NCBI GenBank assembly: GCA_016699125.1
Contig: CP064961.1
Coordinates: 186,001 to 250,000 of the forward strand
Direction of reading: 5' to 3'
DNA length: 64,000 bases
Origin: a bacterium
GTDB taxonomy: Bacteria > Babelota > Babeliae > Babelales > Vermiphilaceae
Part shown: positions 54,597-64,000 of the stretch, piece after piece
Numbering within the stretch: the stretch's first letter is position 1
Layout: every line of letters begins with the position of its first letter
Program-made: the position numbers and the translations under genes
The notes under the pieces: generated by a model
What the model saw: the letters and a program-made list of their open reading frames with translations, nothing else
The model's database searches: none
What the model was told of the DNA's origin: nothing

Positions 54597-57500
54597 TTAT
54601 ACAGGTAACTGTGCTGCACCAATAATATTTCCTGTTACTGAAGCTATATTGGCAATAACTGCACCATATTCGACTGCTTTTTTACGGGCTTCTTCAGAAC
54701 TACCACCAATACCCACAAATATGTCTGCAATCTCTTCTCGTTGCAGTGTACCGTTGGCAACTGTTCCTACCATAATTGTTTCGGCGATATCCTCCTCATT
54801 TACTTCACCAGCATTTGCTTTATTGCGAGCAGAAGTTGCTGCAAGTGCGTCAGCCGTTTTTAACTGATTAAAGTAGGTGAGTGCAGTAACGTTATTTTCA
54901 TTTGCACTCAGATCCTGTAACAAGGTTGATGCAAGCATTCCACCACGTAAACGTTGATGATAGATTGGAATATCCAATGGACCAGTTGCGACCTGAATCT
55001 GATTGTCTTGTGACAAAATGATCGGATGCAACAGTCCTGCAGTATTATTAACCTCATTAGACAGACCTTTTTTGATATACGCAAGAGTGCTTCCACCTAA
55101 CATGAACGCATCGCTTGCTCTAAATTCAGCTCCAGTGTCAATTGTAGAGCCGATTTGCGCATACTGCAGATCATATACGGGTGTATTATTGCCATTATCA
55201 CCAATTAAAAGGATATTGCCAAACTGATTTTCAGTATCAAATATTCTATTCATTTTAAACGTACCATCATTCATCACAATGGAGATTTCAGATACGTTGA
55301 ATAAGGTATCAACTAACAGATCGCTCGGAGTGGTTATATCAGTTTTTGCAACCCCAACATTCAGACCCAATACACCAAGGGATCCAACATTGAAGTATGC
55401 ATCTTTACCATCTAAATCGATAGTAAATTTGATATTATGACCGGCGCCGTTTTCCTGTACGTTACCAACTTGTAATACACCACCTTCAACAACATCCATT
55501 CCACCGATATTGAACCTTGCTGCATCTTTGATTCTTAATGTGATATCTGTTTGTTCAATTTCAGCAACTGTTTGTGTTTCTGCGTCAATCACTTCAAGCA
55601 AGGTTTCAACGCCAAGTACTGCTCCGTACGGAACAAACGCTTGTGAATCATCCTTGAATTCAAGAATACCGCTTCCAATTAACTTACATCTGAATGGATT
55701 AGTATTTGAAAGACCGTATCCATAATCAAGTAGTGGCGCATATTCATGATGTGCATCTGCTGCATTTGCGCTCAATAGTGGATTGAGTGAGTTATCAACC
55801 GGGCCTAGTGTAAACTGTTGGTAATAATCAGAGAGTGCTGTGTATGGATTCACATTCAAGGTTGCTTGGTCGGTAAAACGTAAAATTCCTGATGGCAATC
55901 CTTCTATGCCATCTGAAAATACGATTTTACTGTTCGGTTCCAGCTCAACTCGTAATTGACCACCTATTTCAACAATATGACCACCTACTACCGCGCTCTT
56001 GTTGCGTTGTTCTTCAGAAATTGGTAGATATACAGTTTCAAGATTGCTTGTTGATAATGTTCTTAAATCGAGTACCGCATTTTGGCGAACTGTTAAGGAT
56101 GTGCCCTCATCTCCATATACTCGCAAGACGGTTGATGGTGCCGCATCTGGTCCAAAATAAAATGGAGCATGTCCTTCGACTACAATATCATTATTTAAGC
56201 GAACATTGCCACCGCCGGTATTTGCAACAATGATGATACCATTTCGTCCGAGTGGAGTGCTTGCTTGACTTGAATCAGGATGTTGACCTGCAGAACCAAT
56301 TCCGACGGTTGCGCCATCCTCCAAGATAAATACTACTGAAGGAATTTCACTGTTTGTTTTGGTATCGACAAAGCTAACTTCTTCTACAAATGCACTTTTT
56401 CCGCGTAATTTTACGTGAGCAACGTTACCGATCAAAGAACCTTGGATTTGAAGTCTTTGGACATATCCTTCAATAATCGGAATAACATCTGGTGTGGTTA
56501 ATCGGCTAATGTTAGGCTTTTTGTTTAAACGCAATGTATGAGTTTTAATCGGTTCAAAATCATCTTGATTTTGAATGACGGTTTTCCAGTCGATTGTATA
56601 TACTGGATAAGATTCATCACTTTTTACTATAACAGGATCGTCAACTAGGATAGGCTCTGGTGCTGGTATAGGTGTTACTGTGTATTCATCTTGCGCAGGT
56701 TCTTTTGTACTGCTGCGAGTTACTGATAAAAAGTTCAGATTCCAATCCGCAATACCAACTCCAGAGTCAAAATGGGTAGCTTCAGTTGGGAGTTTCACGC
56801 GGCCATTTCTGCTTTTTATGATTTGGCATCCAAATGAGCTATCAATTAAGCTATTGATGCTGAAAATACCATTAAGATCAACAAATACGGCTGCTTGTCC
56901 AGTTCGTGTCGCAATACGAACGTCACCTGATTGTCCACCAGATGATTCTACCACTATGTAATCATCAAGGAATCGTAACCAAGGAGTTGTTTCTGCAAAA
57001 AATCCTGTTTGATCTTTATTGGTACCAATACTGATATTGCTATTATTACCAAGATAAAAGACGTGTGCGGACTTTTGATCTGTAATATCAGTAATATCAG
57101 CTCGTTCAATAACGGTTGGATCATTTGGTTCAGTTTGAACAGCCAATACGTGATTATAAGGAGCGTAGGAATATTCTTTTGATAATGAGTTATAAGTAAA
57201 TGGAACTACGTCGCCCGGTATATCGAAACACTCATTGATTTGCATAATATCAAGATGAGAATTGGCATCTACTGGATTTATTGTATCAGCAGCGCATGCA
57301 CCACGTAAGGTTCCTAGTAAAAGTTGTCGACCAACTCCCTGGTCTTTATTTTGGCCGTTATAACCAAAAATAAATTTGCTTACATTTTGTACACACAATC
57401 CATCATCAACTACGGTGTTTGGGATTAAAAAGTCTACTCCCGTTGAAGCTGCATCAGTGTGTATGTAGAAGTTTGATGTGTTGAATACGATTTTTGGTCT

Positions 57501-59228
57501 TAGTTGAGGATCATTCAAAGGTCCATTCATGTCATATGGTACAGGTCCACGTAAAAGAGAAAAAGTTTCTCCTCCAACATACACCGGCTCAGATGCAATG
57601 TAATCACGAGGCGTGACAGTTGAGACCTGATCGGTATGCACAAGAGAAATGTTATGCAGATTCATGCGACCATTAATCAAAAATGCGCCTTTATTATAGG
57701 TGTAATATTCATTTGCAGTCGTTTTTTTGAAGCTTCTTTGTGGCAGTTGTGAACCGTTATTTGTTACGGCATATCCACCAAATGGCTGTACTTCAAGTGA
57801 AAGCAGTTCGATTTTGCTTTCATTTCCTGCAGAACCATACGGTCCAAAAAACTGTGCTTCGCCTTCAATATCAAAGACAATATTATTTTGTGCTTGATCA
57901 AGAATAGGGGAGATATTCGTCAATGCTTTGGGTGCAACAGTAAATGAGTGGGGTTGTCTCATTGTCTTGAAATTACCGCTCTTGTCGACACCAGAAAGGC
58001 CAAATAATCCTGACTGATGACCAAGTTTTACCGTTGGTTTTTCTGTCCATTCATTGAGACTTTGATCTAGGATAAGCGCTGATGGATTACGTTGTTTTAT
58101 AATATGTTTTGGATCAATCCATTGGCAGCTCGTACCGCATTCTTGCCATCCAGGTATGTGATCAACGCTTGGAAGTATATTTTTTTCAAGTCCTACGTTA
58201 ATCAGATAGCTATTGTCGTCTATGCGCAAGATACCATTTGAACCGATCACAAAACCTTTTTGATTTTCAGTTTTGAAACTACCAAGATAGTTTTCATCAG
58301 AATTGCTGCTATTTGTATCATGTCTTACATTAAGCTTCAAAAATGGATCAAATCTTAAATTACCGAATTTTTTATTTTGGTTTGTAACCCAAATGCCTGC
58401 CTGTAATGCTTCGGTACCCAAACTGTTAGTAATTCTAAAGGTTGCTTGTCCACCTCCAAGTTTTTTGCTGTCGATATCTGAAAGTTCGGCATTGTTAATG
58501 TCAAGGCTCGCATCTACTTTTTGTGGCCATACGAGTATTGCACCTTTGTTTTTGATATTGAGTTCAAAAACGCCCTGGCCGTGTGTTGCATTATCAAAAA
58601 CATAGGCACCGTATGCAGTATTATCACCGATATGTGTCTTTGAAAGGTATCCAAAGGATGAATTTTTATTGACACGCAAGGTAATCAGGTCATCTTGCAA
58701 GCCTTTGCTTAAAGGACCGCGTCTGAAAATTACCTGTGTGCCCTGCTGGTTATATTCATCTGAACGGTCTAATACAATGTAGGTTCTAGTACCACTTTTT
58801 TTTGTAGGATTGAAGCTGAAATCAAGGATCTTGTCACCGACAATTTCCCAAACTATAGTACCTTTTCCATGATATAAAATAAGCAGGTGATCTGATGATC
58901 CTGATGCTGATCCTTGTGTGGTTAGATTATCATTAACATGAATAGTAATAGTGTGCCCTTCATTTGCGATAAGATGAAGGATTGATCTGCCTGAAGGATT
59001 ACCTTCAAAGATAGTTGGACTTGAAATATCTATTGAGATATCGTTATTGACTGCAGTAACATAGGTATGTCCTGTTGAAAAAGTCTGATTTCCGCCAGTG
59101 ACATTGATGTCTTGATCGGTGACATCAAATGGAGTGCCATTCCATAGCTGTGCGCCGTATATATCTGGCGAATGTGTAAGGAGTAGCGTTAGTACTAATA
59201 TTGGAATGCATGAGAATTTTTTATTCAT
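54597..59228 (-). CDS. giant surface protein, founder-like member of a tandem paralog family
   Basis: 1543 residues from the ATG at 59228 (AAGGA upstream), starting a signal peptide (MNKKFSCIPILVLTLLLTHS). The first about 220 residues match four small proteins encoded just upstream: NNDISIDI, HTITIHVNDNL, GKGTIVWEI and SSFGYL. The rest is beta-rich, reads like a passenger or solenoid of filamentous adhesins (FKMNRIFDTENQFGN, NIGGMDVVEGGVLQVGN), and has no recognisable autotransporter barrel. The end is helical (EEIADIFVGIGGSSEEARKK). It is probably a secreted or surface-bound adhesin; this is inferred from composition. Confidence 0.78.
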   Translation of the reverse strand: MNKKFSCIPILVLTLLLTHSPDIYGAQLWNGTPFDVTDQDINVTGGNQTFSTGHTYVTAVNNDISIDISSPTIFEGNPSGRSILHLIANEGHTITIHVNDNLTTQGSASGSSDHLLILYHGKGTIVWEIVGDKILDFSFNPTKKSGTRTYIVLDRSDEYNQQGTQVIFRRGPLSKGLQDDLITLRVNKNSSFGYLSKTHIGDNTAYGAYVFDNATHGQGVFELNIKNKGAILVWPQKVDASLDINNAELSDIDSKKLGGGQATFRITNSLGTEALQAGIWVTNQNKKFGNLRFDPFLKLNVRHDTNSSNSDENYLGSFKTENQKGFVIGSNGILRIDDNSYLINVGLEKNILPSVDHIPGWQECGTSCQWIDPKHIIKQRNPSALILDQSLNEWTEKPTVKLGHQSGLFGLSGVDKSGNFKTMRQPHSFTVAPKALTNISPILDQAQNNIVFDIEGEAQFFGPYGSAGNESKIELLSLEVQPFGGYAVTNNGSQLPQRSFKKTTANEYYTYNKGAFLINGRMNLHNISLVHTDQVSTVTPRDYIASEPVYVGGETFSLLRGPVPYDMNGPLNDPQLRPKIVFNTSNFYIHTDAASTGVDFLIPNTVVDDGLCVQNVSKFIFGYNGQNKDQGVGRQLLLGTLRGACAADTINPVDANSHLDIMQINECFDIPGDVVPFTYNSLSKEYSYAPYNHVLAVQTEPNDPTVIERADITDITDQKSAHVFYLGNNSNISIGTNKDQTGFFAETTPWLRFLDDYIVVESSGGQSGDVRIATRTGQAAVFVDLNGIFSINSLIDSSFGCQIIKSRNGRVKLPTEATHFDSGVGIADWNLNFLSVTRSSTKEPAQDEYTVTPIPAPEPILVDDPVIVKSDESYPVYTIDWKTVIQNQDDFEPIKTHTLRLNKKPNISRLTTPDVIPIIEGYVQRLQIQGSLIGNVAHVKLRGKSAFVEEVSFVDTKTNSEIPSVVFILEDGATVGIGSAGQHPDSSQASTPLGRNGIIIVANTGGGNVRLNNDIVVEGHAPFYFGPDAAPSTVLRVYGDEGTSLTVRQNAVLDLRTLSTSNLETVYLPISEEQRNKSAVVGGHIVEIGGQLRVELEPNSKIVFSDGIEGLPSGILRFTDQATLNVNPYTALSDYYQQFTLGPVDNSLNPLLSANAADAHHEYAPLLDYGYGLSNTNPFRCKLIGSGILEFKDDSQAFVPYGAVLGVETLLEVIDAETQTVAEIEQTDITLRIKDAARFNIGGMDVVEGGVLQVGNVQENGAGHNIKFTIDLDGKDAYFNVGSLGVLGLNVGVAKTDITTPSDLLVDTLFNVSEISIVMNDGTFKMNRIFDTENQFGNILLIGDNGNNTPVYDLQYAQIGSTIDTGAEFRASDAFMLGGSTLAYIKKGLSNEVNNTAGLLHPIILSQDNQIQVATGPLDIPIYHQRLRGGMLASTLLQDLSANENNVTALTYFNQLKTADALAATSARNKANAGEVNEEDIAETIMVGTVANGTLQREEIADIFVGIGGSSEEARKKAVEYGAVIANIASVTGNIIGAAQLPV

Positions 59229-59323
59229 ACCACAATCCTTATTAAAAATGGTTGAAGATATTGTCATTATGTACTCATAAAATTTTTATATAGTAATGTC
59301 AATCGGTAATGCTTACTAAAATG

Positions 59324-59363
59324 AGGATTAAGAAAGCTCTCAAAAAGAGTCTTTCTTAATCCT
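59324..59363 (-). terminator. terminator between the small paralogs and the giant gene
   Basis: AGGATTAAGAAAG pairs perfectly with CTTTCTTAATCCT, and the inside (CTCT/AGAG) can pair further. It follows the stop at 59373, so the four small genes and the giant gene are separate transcripts. Confidence 0.8.
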
Positions 59364-59372
59364 AAGAAATAT

Positions 59373-60068
59373 TTATGGCATCAATTGTACTGTTTCGATA
59401 GTAAATGTTGGACTTTCTTGAAACTCGATGAAGGTTCTATGATCGGTATTTGCTTCAAAAGCGTCAAACGTTAATCCTCTGAAAGGAGGAAGAATAAATT
59501 CAGATGAGGCATGAGAAAAAGCATAGAGAAGCTTGCAATGCCTATCAAAAATAATCTGGTCAGCATAAGACGTTGACGGCTTGAAGATATGGGTTGGCGT
59601 GATAATAGTGCCAGCATTATTGATGACATTTATCTGTAATATAGTCCCACTGCGATCACTGCCAGATCCAAAAGTAACTTTCGCCCCTTCTGCAATATGC
59701 CATTGAATGGTACCAGCATTATTTTGTACAGTATCACCTTCCACTACAATCATCAATGGTACAAAAAGGACTCCACCCACTCCACCAAACTTAACTGAGT
59801 GGTTAACTAAAATGGTAATAGTATAGGGAGCCGTAGCACGCAAAACCAGTGTTGCGTCTACTGTATTGCTAGAGTATATTTTAGCTGTTTCAGCTATTGT
59901 TATTGTAACATCATTATTTTGTGCCCAAATTGTTGTTGTTGCTGCTAATGTACAGTCTCCTGTGACGGTGATATTTGTATCTGTATATAACCCCGGATTG
60001 ACATTTCCAATCCATTCAGTTGGATGAATTTGAGATACGAATAAACCTAAAAATAATAATTTTTTCAT
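59373..60068 (-). CDS. small secreted paralog 1 of the surface family
   Basis: 231 residues with a signal peptide (MKKLLFLGLFVSQIHP). It shows the family blocks: NITVTGDCTL, NNDVTITI, APYTITILVNHSVKFGG, GTIQWHIAEGAKVTFG. The pattern equals the N-terminal domain of the giant protein at 54597-59228. All-beta secreted protein of unknown function; last gene of a four-gene string with 15-base spacing. Confidence 0.8.
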   Translation of the reverse strand: MKKLLFLGLFVSQIHPTEWIGNVNPGLYTDTNITVTGDCTLAATTTIWAQNNDVTITIAETAKIYSSNTVDATLVLRATAPYTITILVNHSVKFGGVGGVLFVPLMIVVEGDTVQNNAGTIQWHIAEGAKVTFGSGSDRSGTILQINVINNAGTIITPTHIFKPSTSYADQIIFDRHCKLLYAFSHASSEFILPPFRGLTFDAFEANTDHRTFIEFQESPTFTIETVQLMP

Positions 60069-60083
60069 AATATCTAAACCTCT

Positions 60084-60737
60084 TTAAATAATGTCTTGTT
60101 CTAACAAAAGTTTTACTTGTGCTAAATTGCTCAAGCTTACATTTGTTGTTTTACCAGAACTATTCCATGAAGTGAACAATGTATGCGTTTGCAGATTATG
60201 TTGATCATATACAAGGTAGCCATATTTTGATTTGCCATTAAAGTAAATCTGCTGGTTGTGTAAAGGTTTGAAAATATTTTGTGCGTATTGCAAGGCATCA
60301 TTATGACAGACGATCCACAGTTCACCACTGCCAGACTGGTGAGAACGACCAAAGTTTAAAATGCCAGCTTGACCAAATTCCCACACAACTGTGCCAGTAC
60401 CACTGATTATTACTTTTAAAGGTTGATCAATAGTATTGAGTTGGCCAAATAGATCAAGTTTATGATCAACTTTGACAGTAATCGTGTATGGAGCTGTAAC
60501 TGAAAGTTCAAGGACGGCGTCAGCTGTGCCTTGTATGATTGAATCTGCTGCTACTGTAACAGTTATATCTGTATTTTGTGCTTCCACTTTTACAGTACTG
60601 TTGTTAATCATGCAATCACCAATAATAGAAATGTTATTATCGGTAACAGAGGTTATAGTATTAAACCAATCTACTGTGCATAGTGCTTGGTTAAGATACA
60701 AGCATGTTGCAATAGATAATAATTTTATTGTTTTCAT
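60084..60737 (-). CDS. small secreted paralog 2 of the surface family
   Basis: 217 residues from the ATG at 60737, which has AAGGA seven bases upstream. Signal peptide MKTIKLLSIATCLYLNQALC. Family blocks: NNISIIGDCMI, NTDITVTV, APYTITVKVDHKLDLFG, GTGTVVWEF and KSKYGYLVYD. Same unknown family and string as its neighbours. Confidence 0.8.
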   Translation of the reverse strand: MKTIKLLSIATCLYLNQALCTVDWFNTITSVTDNNISIIGDCMINNSTVKVEAQNTDITVTVAADSIIQGTADAVLELSVTAPYTITVKVDHKLDLFGQLNTIDQPLKVIISGTGTVVWEFGQAGILNFGRSHQSGSGELWIVCHNDALQYAQNIFKPLHNQQIYFNGKSKYGYLVYDQHNLQTHTLFTSWNSSGKTTNVSLSNLAQVKLLLEQDII

Positions 60738-60754
60738 GTGCACTTCCTTTGGCT

Positions 60755-61420
60755 TTATAATGTGTTAATAAATCGACAAGCTATTTCACACCCATCTTGA
60801 AAAACAATGTCAGATGATGTATTGGCTAATTGTAAGGTTGATGTACTTATCCCATTATTCATAGCTCCCCTAAACCAGTAGCCAAAATGTGAATGTGCTC
60901 CAAAGTGGATTTGATCTTGGTTGTTGAACTTGAATATCTGATTAGGGATGGCAAAATAGAGATTAAAGTCTTCGCTGTAATTAGGATGACGTGCTTGCCA
61001 AACTACTACACCACTACCGTTACTATGAGCTGTAAAATAAAGATCCTTTCCATCATACAGTTCCCACTGGACAGTGCCATTACCTACAAGGATAATATTT
61101 AACGGATTAATTTGCGTGTTTGGTGAACCATAAAATGAGAGATTCTTTTTTACCTTAATCATGATGTTGTAAGGAGCTTTAGTTAATAGTACCAAGCTTC
61201 CTTGACCGGTAATGGATGATTTACTATCTACTTCGACTGTTACGTCACAATTTAAAGCTTTTACCGTGACGGTATCATTAAGTGTACAGGTTCCTTTAAT
61301 TGAAATGTTTTCATTTAGCACGATAGGTGATACCTGATAAATATCAGTACTATGCCAATTGACAGTCGTATGTGTAAAGCTAGCAGTAAGCATACCAAGT
61401 GTTAAAACTATTTTTTTCAT
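60755..61420 (-). CDS. small secreted paralog 3 of the surface family
   Basis: 221 residues with a signal peptide (MKKIVLTLGMLTASFTHT) and GAGGAG before the ATG. Blocks: ENISIKGTCTL, NCDVTVEV, APYNIMIKVKKNLSFYG, GNGTVQWEL, HSHFGYWF. Spacing of 17 bases to paralog 2 and 11 bases from paralog 4 supports one transcript. Confidence 0.8.
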   Translation of the reverse strand: MKKIVLTLGMLTASFTHTTVNWHSTDIYQVSPIVLNENISIKGTCTLNDTVTVKALNCDVTVEVDSKSSITGQGSLVLLTKAPYNIMIKVKKNLSFYGSPNTQINPLNIILVGNGTVQWELYDGKDLYFTAHSNGSGVVVWQARHPNYSEDFNLYFAIPNQIFKFNNQDQIHFGAHSHFGYWFRGAMNNGISTSTLQLANTSSDIVFQDGCEIACRFINTL

Positions 61421-61431
61421 TCCATCTCCTC

Positions 61432-62118
61432 TTATGAAATAGAGCTAAGCAAAAGATATAATCCACTACCATCTTTAAAATTAATAACGTGTGTAGAAGG
61501 TTCATTGATTCTTTGGCACAAAGATGTGTCAAGTAGCATGAGTTGTGTTGTTACATTGTTTAAAATGGTGCTTTGAAGTTGATAGTTAACTTTTGAATTT
61601 TTTTTAAAAATAATAGCTGGTCTTTGTGCAGTACGACGTGCTTTAAATTTCACTGAAGGCATAGTGTTCTCTACCGCTGTTATCTGAAAGGTAACGCCTC
61701 CTCGGTTTACTTCATTAGTCCCGAATGATAATGTAGCCGTATCTTCGACTATCCAAATAATATTTCCACCACCCATATGATTAATGATAAGCGGAATATT
61801 ATTAATACTGCCTCCGAAGGTTAAATCTTTGTCTACATAAATCGTAACTGTGTATGGATATTCGGCAATAATTGTTAATGCTGATTGACCTGCATCGTTG
61901 CCATACACGGTAACGTCTTTAAAAAGTGAAACAGAGATGTCGTTGGATAAGGCATGTATGACCGTAGAGCTTCCTAGGCCTACCTGTATGTCATTATTAA
62001 TTTGTACGTTATCATTAACGCTGTCTGAAGCTTGATTTTCGTTCCATACTAGTACTGAAGGTACTGCTTCCTTTGATAAAAGCATTGAAAGAAAAAATAG
62101 ATAAATTTTGTATTTCAT
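61432..62118 (-). CDS. small secreted paralog 4 of the surface family
   Basis: 228 residues from the ATG at 62118, preceded by AAAAGGAG at five bases; in-frame codons upstream lack a site. Signal peptide MKYKIYLFFLSMLLSKEAVP. Blocks: DNVQINNDIQV, SNDISVSL, YPYTVTIYVDKDLTFGG, GGNIIWIVEDTATLSFG. First gene of the string. Confidence 0.8.
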   Translation of the reverse strand: MKYKIYLFFLSMLLSKEAVPSVLVWNENQASDSVNDNVQINNDIQVGLGSSTVIHALSNDISVSLFKDVTVYGNDAGQSALTIIAEYPYTVTIYVDKDLTFGGSINNIPLIINHMGGGNIIWIVEDTATLSFGTNEVNRGGVTFQITAVENTMPSVKFKARRTAQRPAIIFKKNSKVNYQLQSTILNNVTTQLMLLDTSLCQRINEPSTHVINFKDGSGLYLLLSSIS

Positions 62119-62227
62119 ATAACTCCTTTTTTTAAATAATATAGTATCCACTGTACACATGCATATCATGACATAAATACAGTTGCAACAGCTTGTTTAT
62201 AATGATAATGAGTTGAATAAATTATTC

Positions 62228-63298
62228 TTATGCAGCGTGTAGCTGTATCCAGAATTTTTGCAAGGTAGCTGTATCTATGTTTTGTTGAAACGAATGGATA
62301 GGTATATGTTTTAAAGAGGCAGGAGTGACAGTGTTCTCTGTATTTTTTACTGAGATGAGTGGAGAGGGAAAGCAGAATTTATTTTTATATTTTTCCATAA
62401 TATGTGGCTGGTAGATATAGTTCAAGAAGGCATACACAAGCTCATCTTTCTTCGTTGATTTTGTGATACAAAAAGAATCAAGAATAGAAAAACTTCCTTC
62501 TGCTGGAACAAAAAATGATATATATTCAAAAGTATCAATCATTTTTGCAATATCTGAACTTAAACAGAGTGTTACTGGGGCCGATCCTGATGCAAGCATG
62601 TATTCGATACGCATTTCAGAATATGCGACAACATGTTTTTTCTGCTTTGTCAGTTTTTCTATAGTCTGTTGTGCTTCCTCTTTCGTTAAGTATCCAGTTT
62701 TGTCAAAAAGATAAAGCGCAGTAATTGAAAAGAGCTGTCGCATATTTTCAAGCATACCAATATGAGGTGTGTTTCTTTCTTTAAATAATAATGCCCACGA
62801 CTGTGGGATGTGTTGCATATCTATAAATCTTGTATCAATACCTATGCCAAGCACAGCCCAAAAACATGGTATTGTAAAATTATTTTCGATGTCCGCTTTA
62901 TTACCTTTAATTTCAGGAACCAGAGTATCCCAGAATGTGAGTTTTGTTTTGTCTATTTTTTTGATCCATTCTTCTTTGATAAAGATATTAAGCATAAAGT
63001 CTGATGGCATGATGATATCATAATCGTGTTGATGTGAGTTGCGTAGCTTTGCAAGTAGTTCTTCATTGTTTTCAAAATAAGAGATATTAACTTTTATATT
63101 ATTTTTTTCTTCGAACTCTTTCAAAAACTCCCCATCTATAATCTGTGGCCACACGAGAATATTAATGGTTTTTTGTGTCTGTAACTCAGAAAAGAAGTTT
63201 GGCATATACAAAAAGAGTAAAATGAGTAGTATCCACGAGCTTACCAAAGCGCTTTTTATAAGCAACTCTTTTCCAGTAAAGCTCTTCCATGTTTTCAT
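62228..63298 (-). CDS. potD: polyamine ABC transporter substrate-binding protein
   Basis: Extracytoplasmic binding protein for spermidine/putrescine, 356 residues. An N-terminal membrane segment (SSWILLILLFLYMPNFF) without a lipobox suggests it stays membrane-anchored. Family stretches: INILVWPQIIDGEFLKEFE, YDIIMPSDFMLNIF, and FFVPAEGSFSILDSFCI in the ligand domain. The start overlaps the potC stop by four bases (ATGA), so the two are translated together. potA and potB are presumably beyond the right edge. Confidence 0.9.
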   Translation of the reverse strand: MKTWKSFTGKELLIKSALVSSWILLILLFLYMPNFFSELQTQKTINILVWPQIIDGEFLKEFEEKNNIKVNISYFENNEELLAKLRNSHQHDYDIIMPSDFMLNIFIKEEWIKKIDKTKLTFWDTLVPEIKGNKADIENNFTIPCFWAVLGIGIDTRFIDMQHIPQSWALLFKERNTPHIGMLENMRQLFSITALYLFDKTGYLTKEEAQQTIEKLTKQKKHVVAYSEMRIEYMLASGSAPVTLCLSSDIAKMIDTFEYISFFVPAEGSFSILDSFCITKSTKKDELVYAFLNYIYQPHIMEKYKNKFCFPSPLISVKNTENTVTPASLKHIPIHSFQQNIDTATLQKFWIQLHAA

Positions 63299-64000
63299 GA
63301 TAGTTTTCCTGTTCGAGGTTTCTGTAATGTTGAAAAGAGAATAAGGCCTCCAATGCTAATGAGTAATAAGATAGTTGATAAAGCATTGATGGCAGGCGTG
63401 GCTCCGGCTCTGATCATTGAAAAGATATAAAGTGGCAATGTTTGTACCGTTCCGCCAGAACAAAAAAATGAGATCAGGAAATCATCTAAAGAAATGATAA
63501 AAACTAAAAGTGCTGAGGCAAGAATGCTTGGTGTTAACAAGGGAAAAATAACGGTTGTAAATACTTGAAAATCTGTAGCGCCAAGATCATACGCTGCCTC
63601 AATGAGACGCTTGTCTATCTCATTAAATCGATTGTGAATTATAGGAATAACATATGCAAGGCCCAAAAGGGTATGACCTACAATAATCGTATTAATGCTG
63701 ATTGGGATTGCAAAAAAACCTGAAAAGTGTAATAAGGCTACGGCGATGATAATTTCGGGTATGGCTAAAATGAAATAAAAAAGTTTTATAAACTTTTTTT
63801 TATAGATCTCATGCATAGTCAAAACAAAACATATACTGAAAAAAAGACTTAATACGGTTGTACACAATGCAATAAAGAGCGATGTTGTCAAGGCTTGCAT
63901 GATTTCTGATGAATCAAAAAGGTATCGATACCAGTCCAGTGTAAATCCGTGCCATGTTTGTGTAAAGGGATTTTGGTTGAAGGAATACATAATTAAAACA
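63295..64000 (-). CDS. potC: polyamine ABC transporter permease, N-terminus outside window
   Basis: Inner-membrane permease. The ABC permease loop is EAAYDLGATDFQVFTTVIFPLLTP with the EAA-G motif, and LDDFLISFFCSGG and PLYIFSMIRAGATPAINALS are typical of PotC. An ATG at 63990 is available, but the frame stays open to the edge and the usual first helix before SFNQNPFTQTW is missing, so the gene very probably begins beyond the window. Confidence 0.92.
   Translation of the reverse strand, partial: VLIMYSFNQNPFTQTWHGFTLDWYRYLFDSSEIMQALTTSLFIALCTTVLSLFFSICFVLTMHEIYKKKFIKLFYFILAIPEIIIAVALLHFSGFFAIPISINTIIVGHTLLGLAYVIPIIHNRFNEIDKRLIEAAYDLGATDFQVFTTVIFPLLTPSILASALLVFIISLDDFLISFFCSGGTVQTLPLYIFSMIRAGATPAINALSTILLLISIGGLILFSTLQKPRTGKLS

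Overview
The window is AT-rich bacterial DNA from a Gram-negative, peptidoglycan-making organism that probably lives in or on a host cell. The evidence is MurG, a NamZ-type muramidase, several beta-barrel outer membrane proteins, type IV pilin with its prepilin peptidase, a large secreted ankyrin-repeat protein, a secreted eukaryote-like PP2C phosphatase, a Chlamydia-like class Ic ribonucleotide reductase, and many lineage-specific proteins with signal peptides. This profile fits a reduced symbiont such as the candidate phylum Dependentiae (TM6). That placement is inference; no marker gene here proves it.

Left part (1-16.4 kb). A minus-strand string runs folC-like ligase, AtpR-like protein, ATP synthase a, ATP synthase c, then a PLP-dependent cysteine synthase cut by the left edge. 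The c subunit is unusual: four fused hairpins, with the ion-binding Glu replaced by Gln in the second. Next come tsaC, an unknown secreted protein, a secreted alpha/beta hydrolase with a duplicated 3' remnant downstream, a CPBP membrane protease, a non-coding inverted-repeat element, tRNA-Ser(CGA), the PP2C phosphatase, pgi and nrdAB.

Middle (16.4-43.3 kb). A secreted thioredoxin, NamZ, the 1426-aa ankyrin protein, initiator tRNA, a DUF721/DciA-like protein, a TPR protein and murG follow. The murG frame has no normal start codon before its conserved N-terminal motif. A family of three short secreted paralogs (27.1-30.1 kb) shares one conserved promoter, and one member is split by an IS200-type element. 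Then come the pilin, a SWIM protein, pilD, rpsU-rbfA, an outer membrane protein, an amino acid permease and two M48-like secreted metallopeptidases, one of them frameshifted.

Right part (43.3-64 kb). Nearly all of it is a minus-strand cell-surface region. It holds two fibre-like proteins (about 609 and 2438 aa) with YadA-head-like repeats and a C-terminal S74 self-cleaving chaperone domain, a 599-aa barrel protein, and a 1543-aa surface protein followed by four small paralogs that resemble its N-terminal domain. The window ends in potD and a partial potC of a polyamine transporter.

Several transcription units end in long, perfect, short-loop hairpins. Shine-Dalgarno sequences of the AAGGA/GGAG type are common and were used to choose starts.
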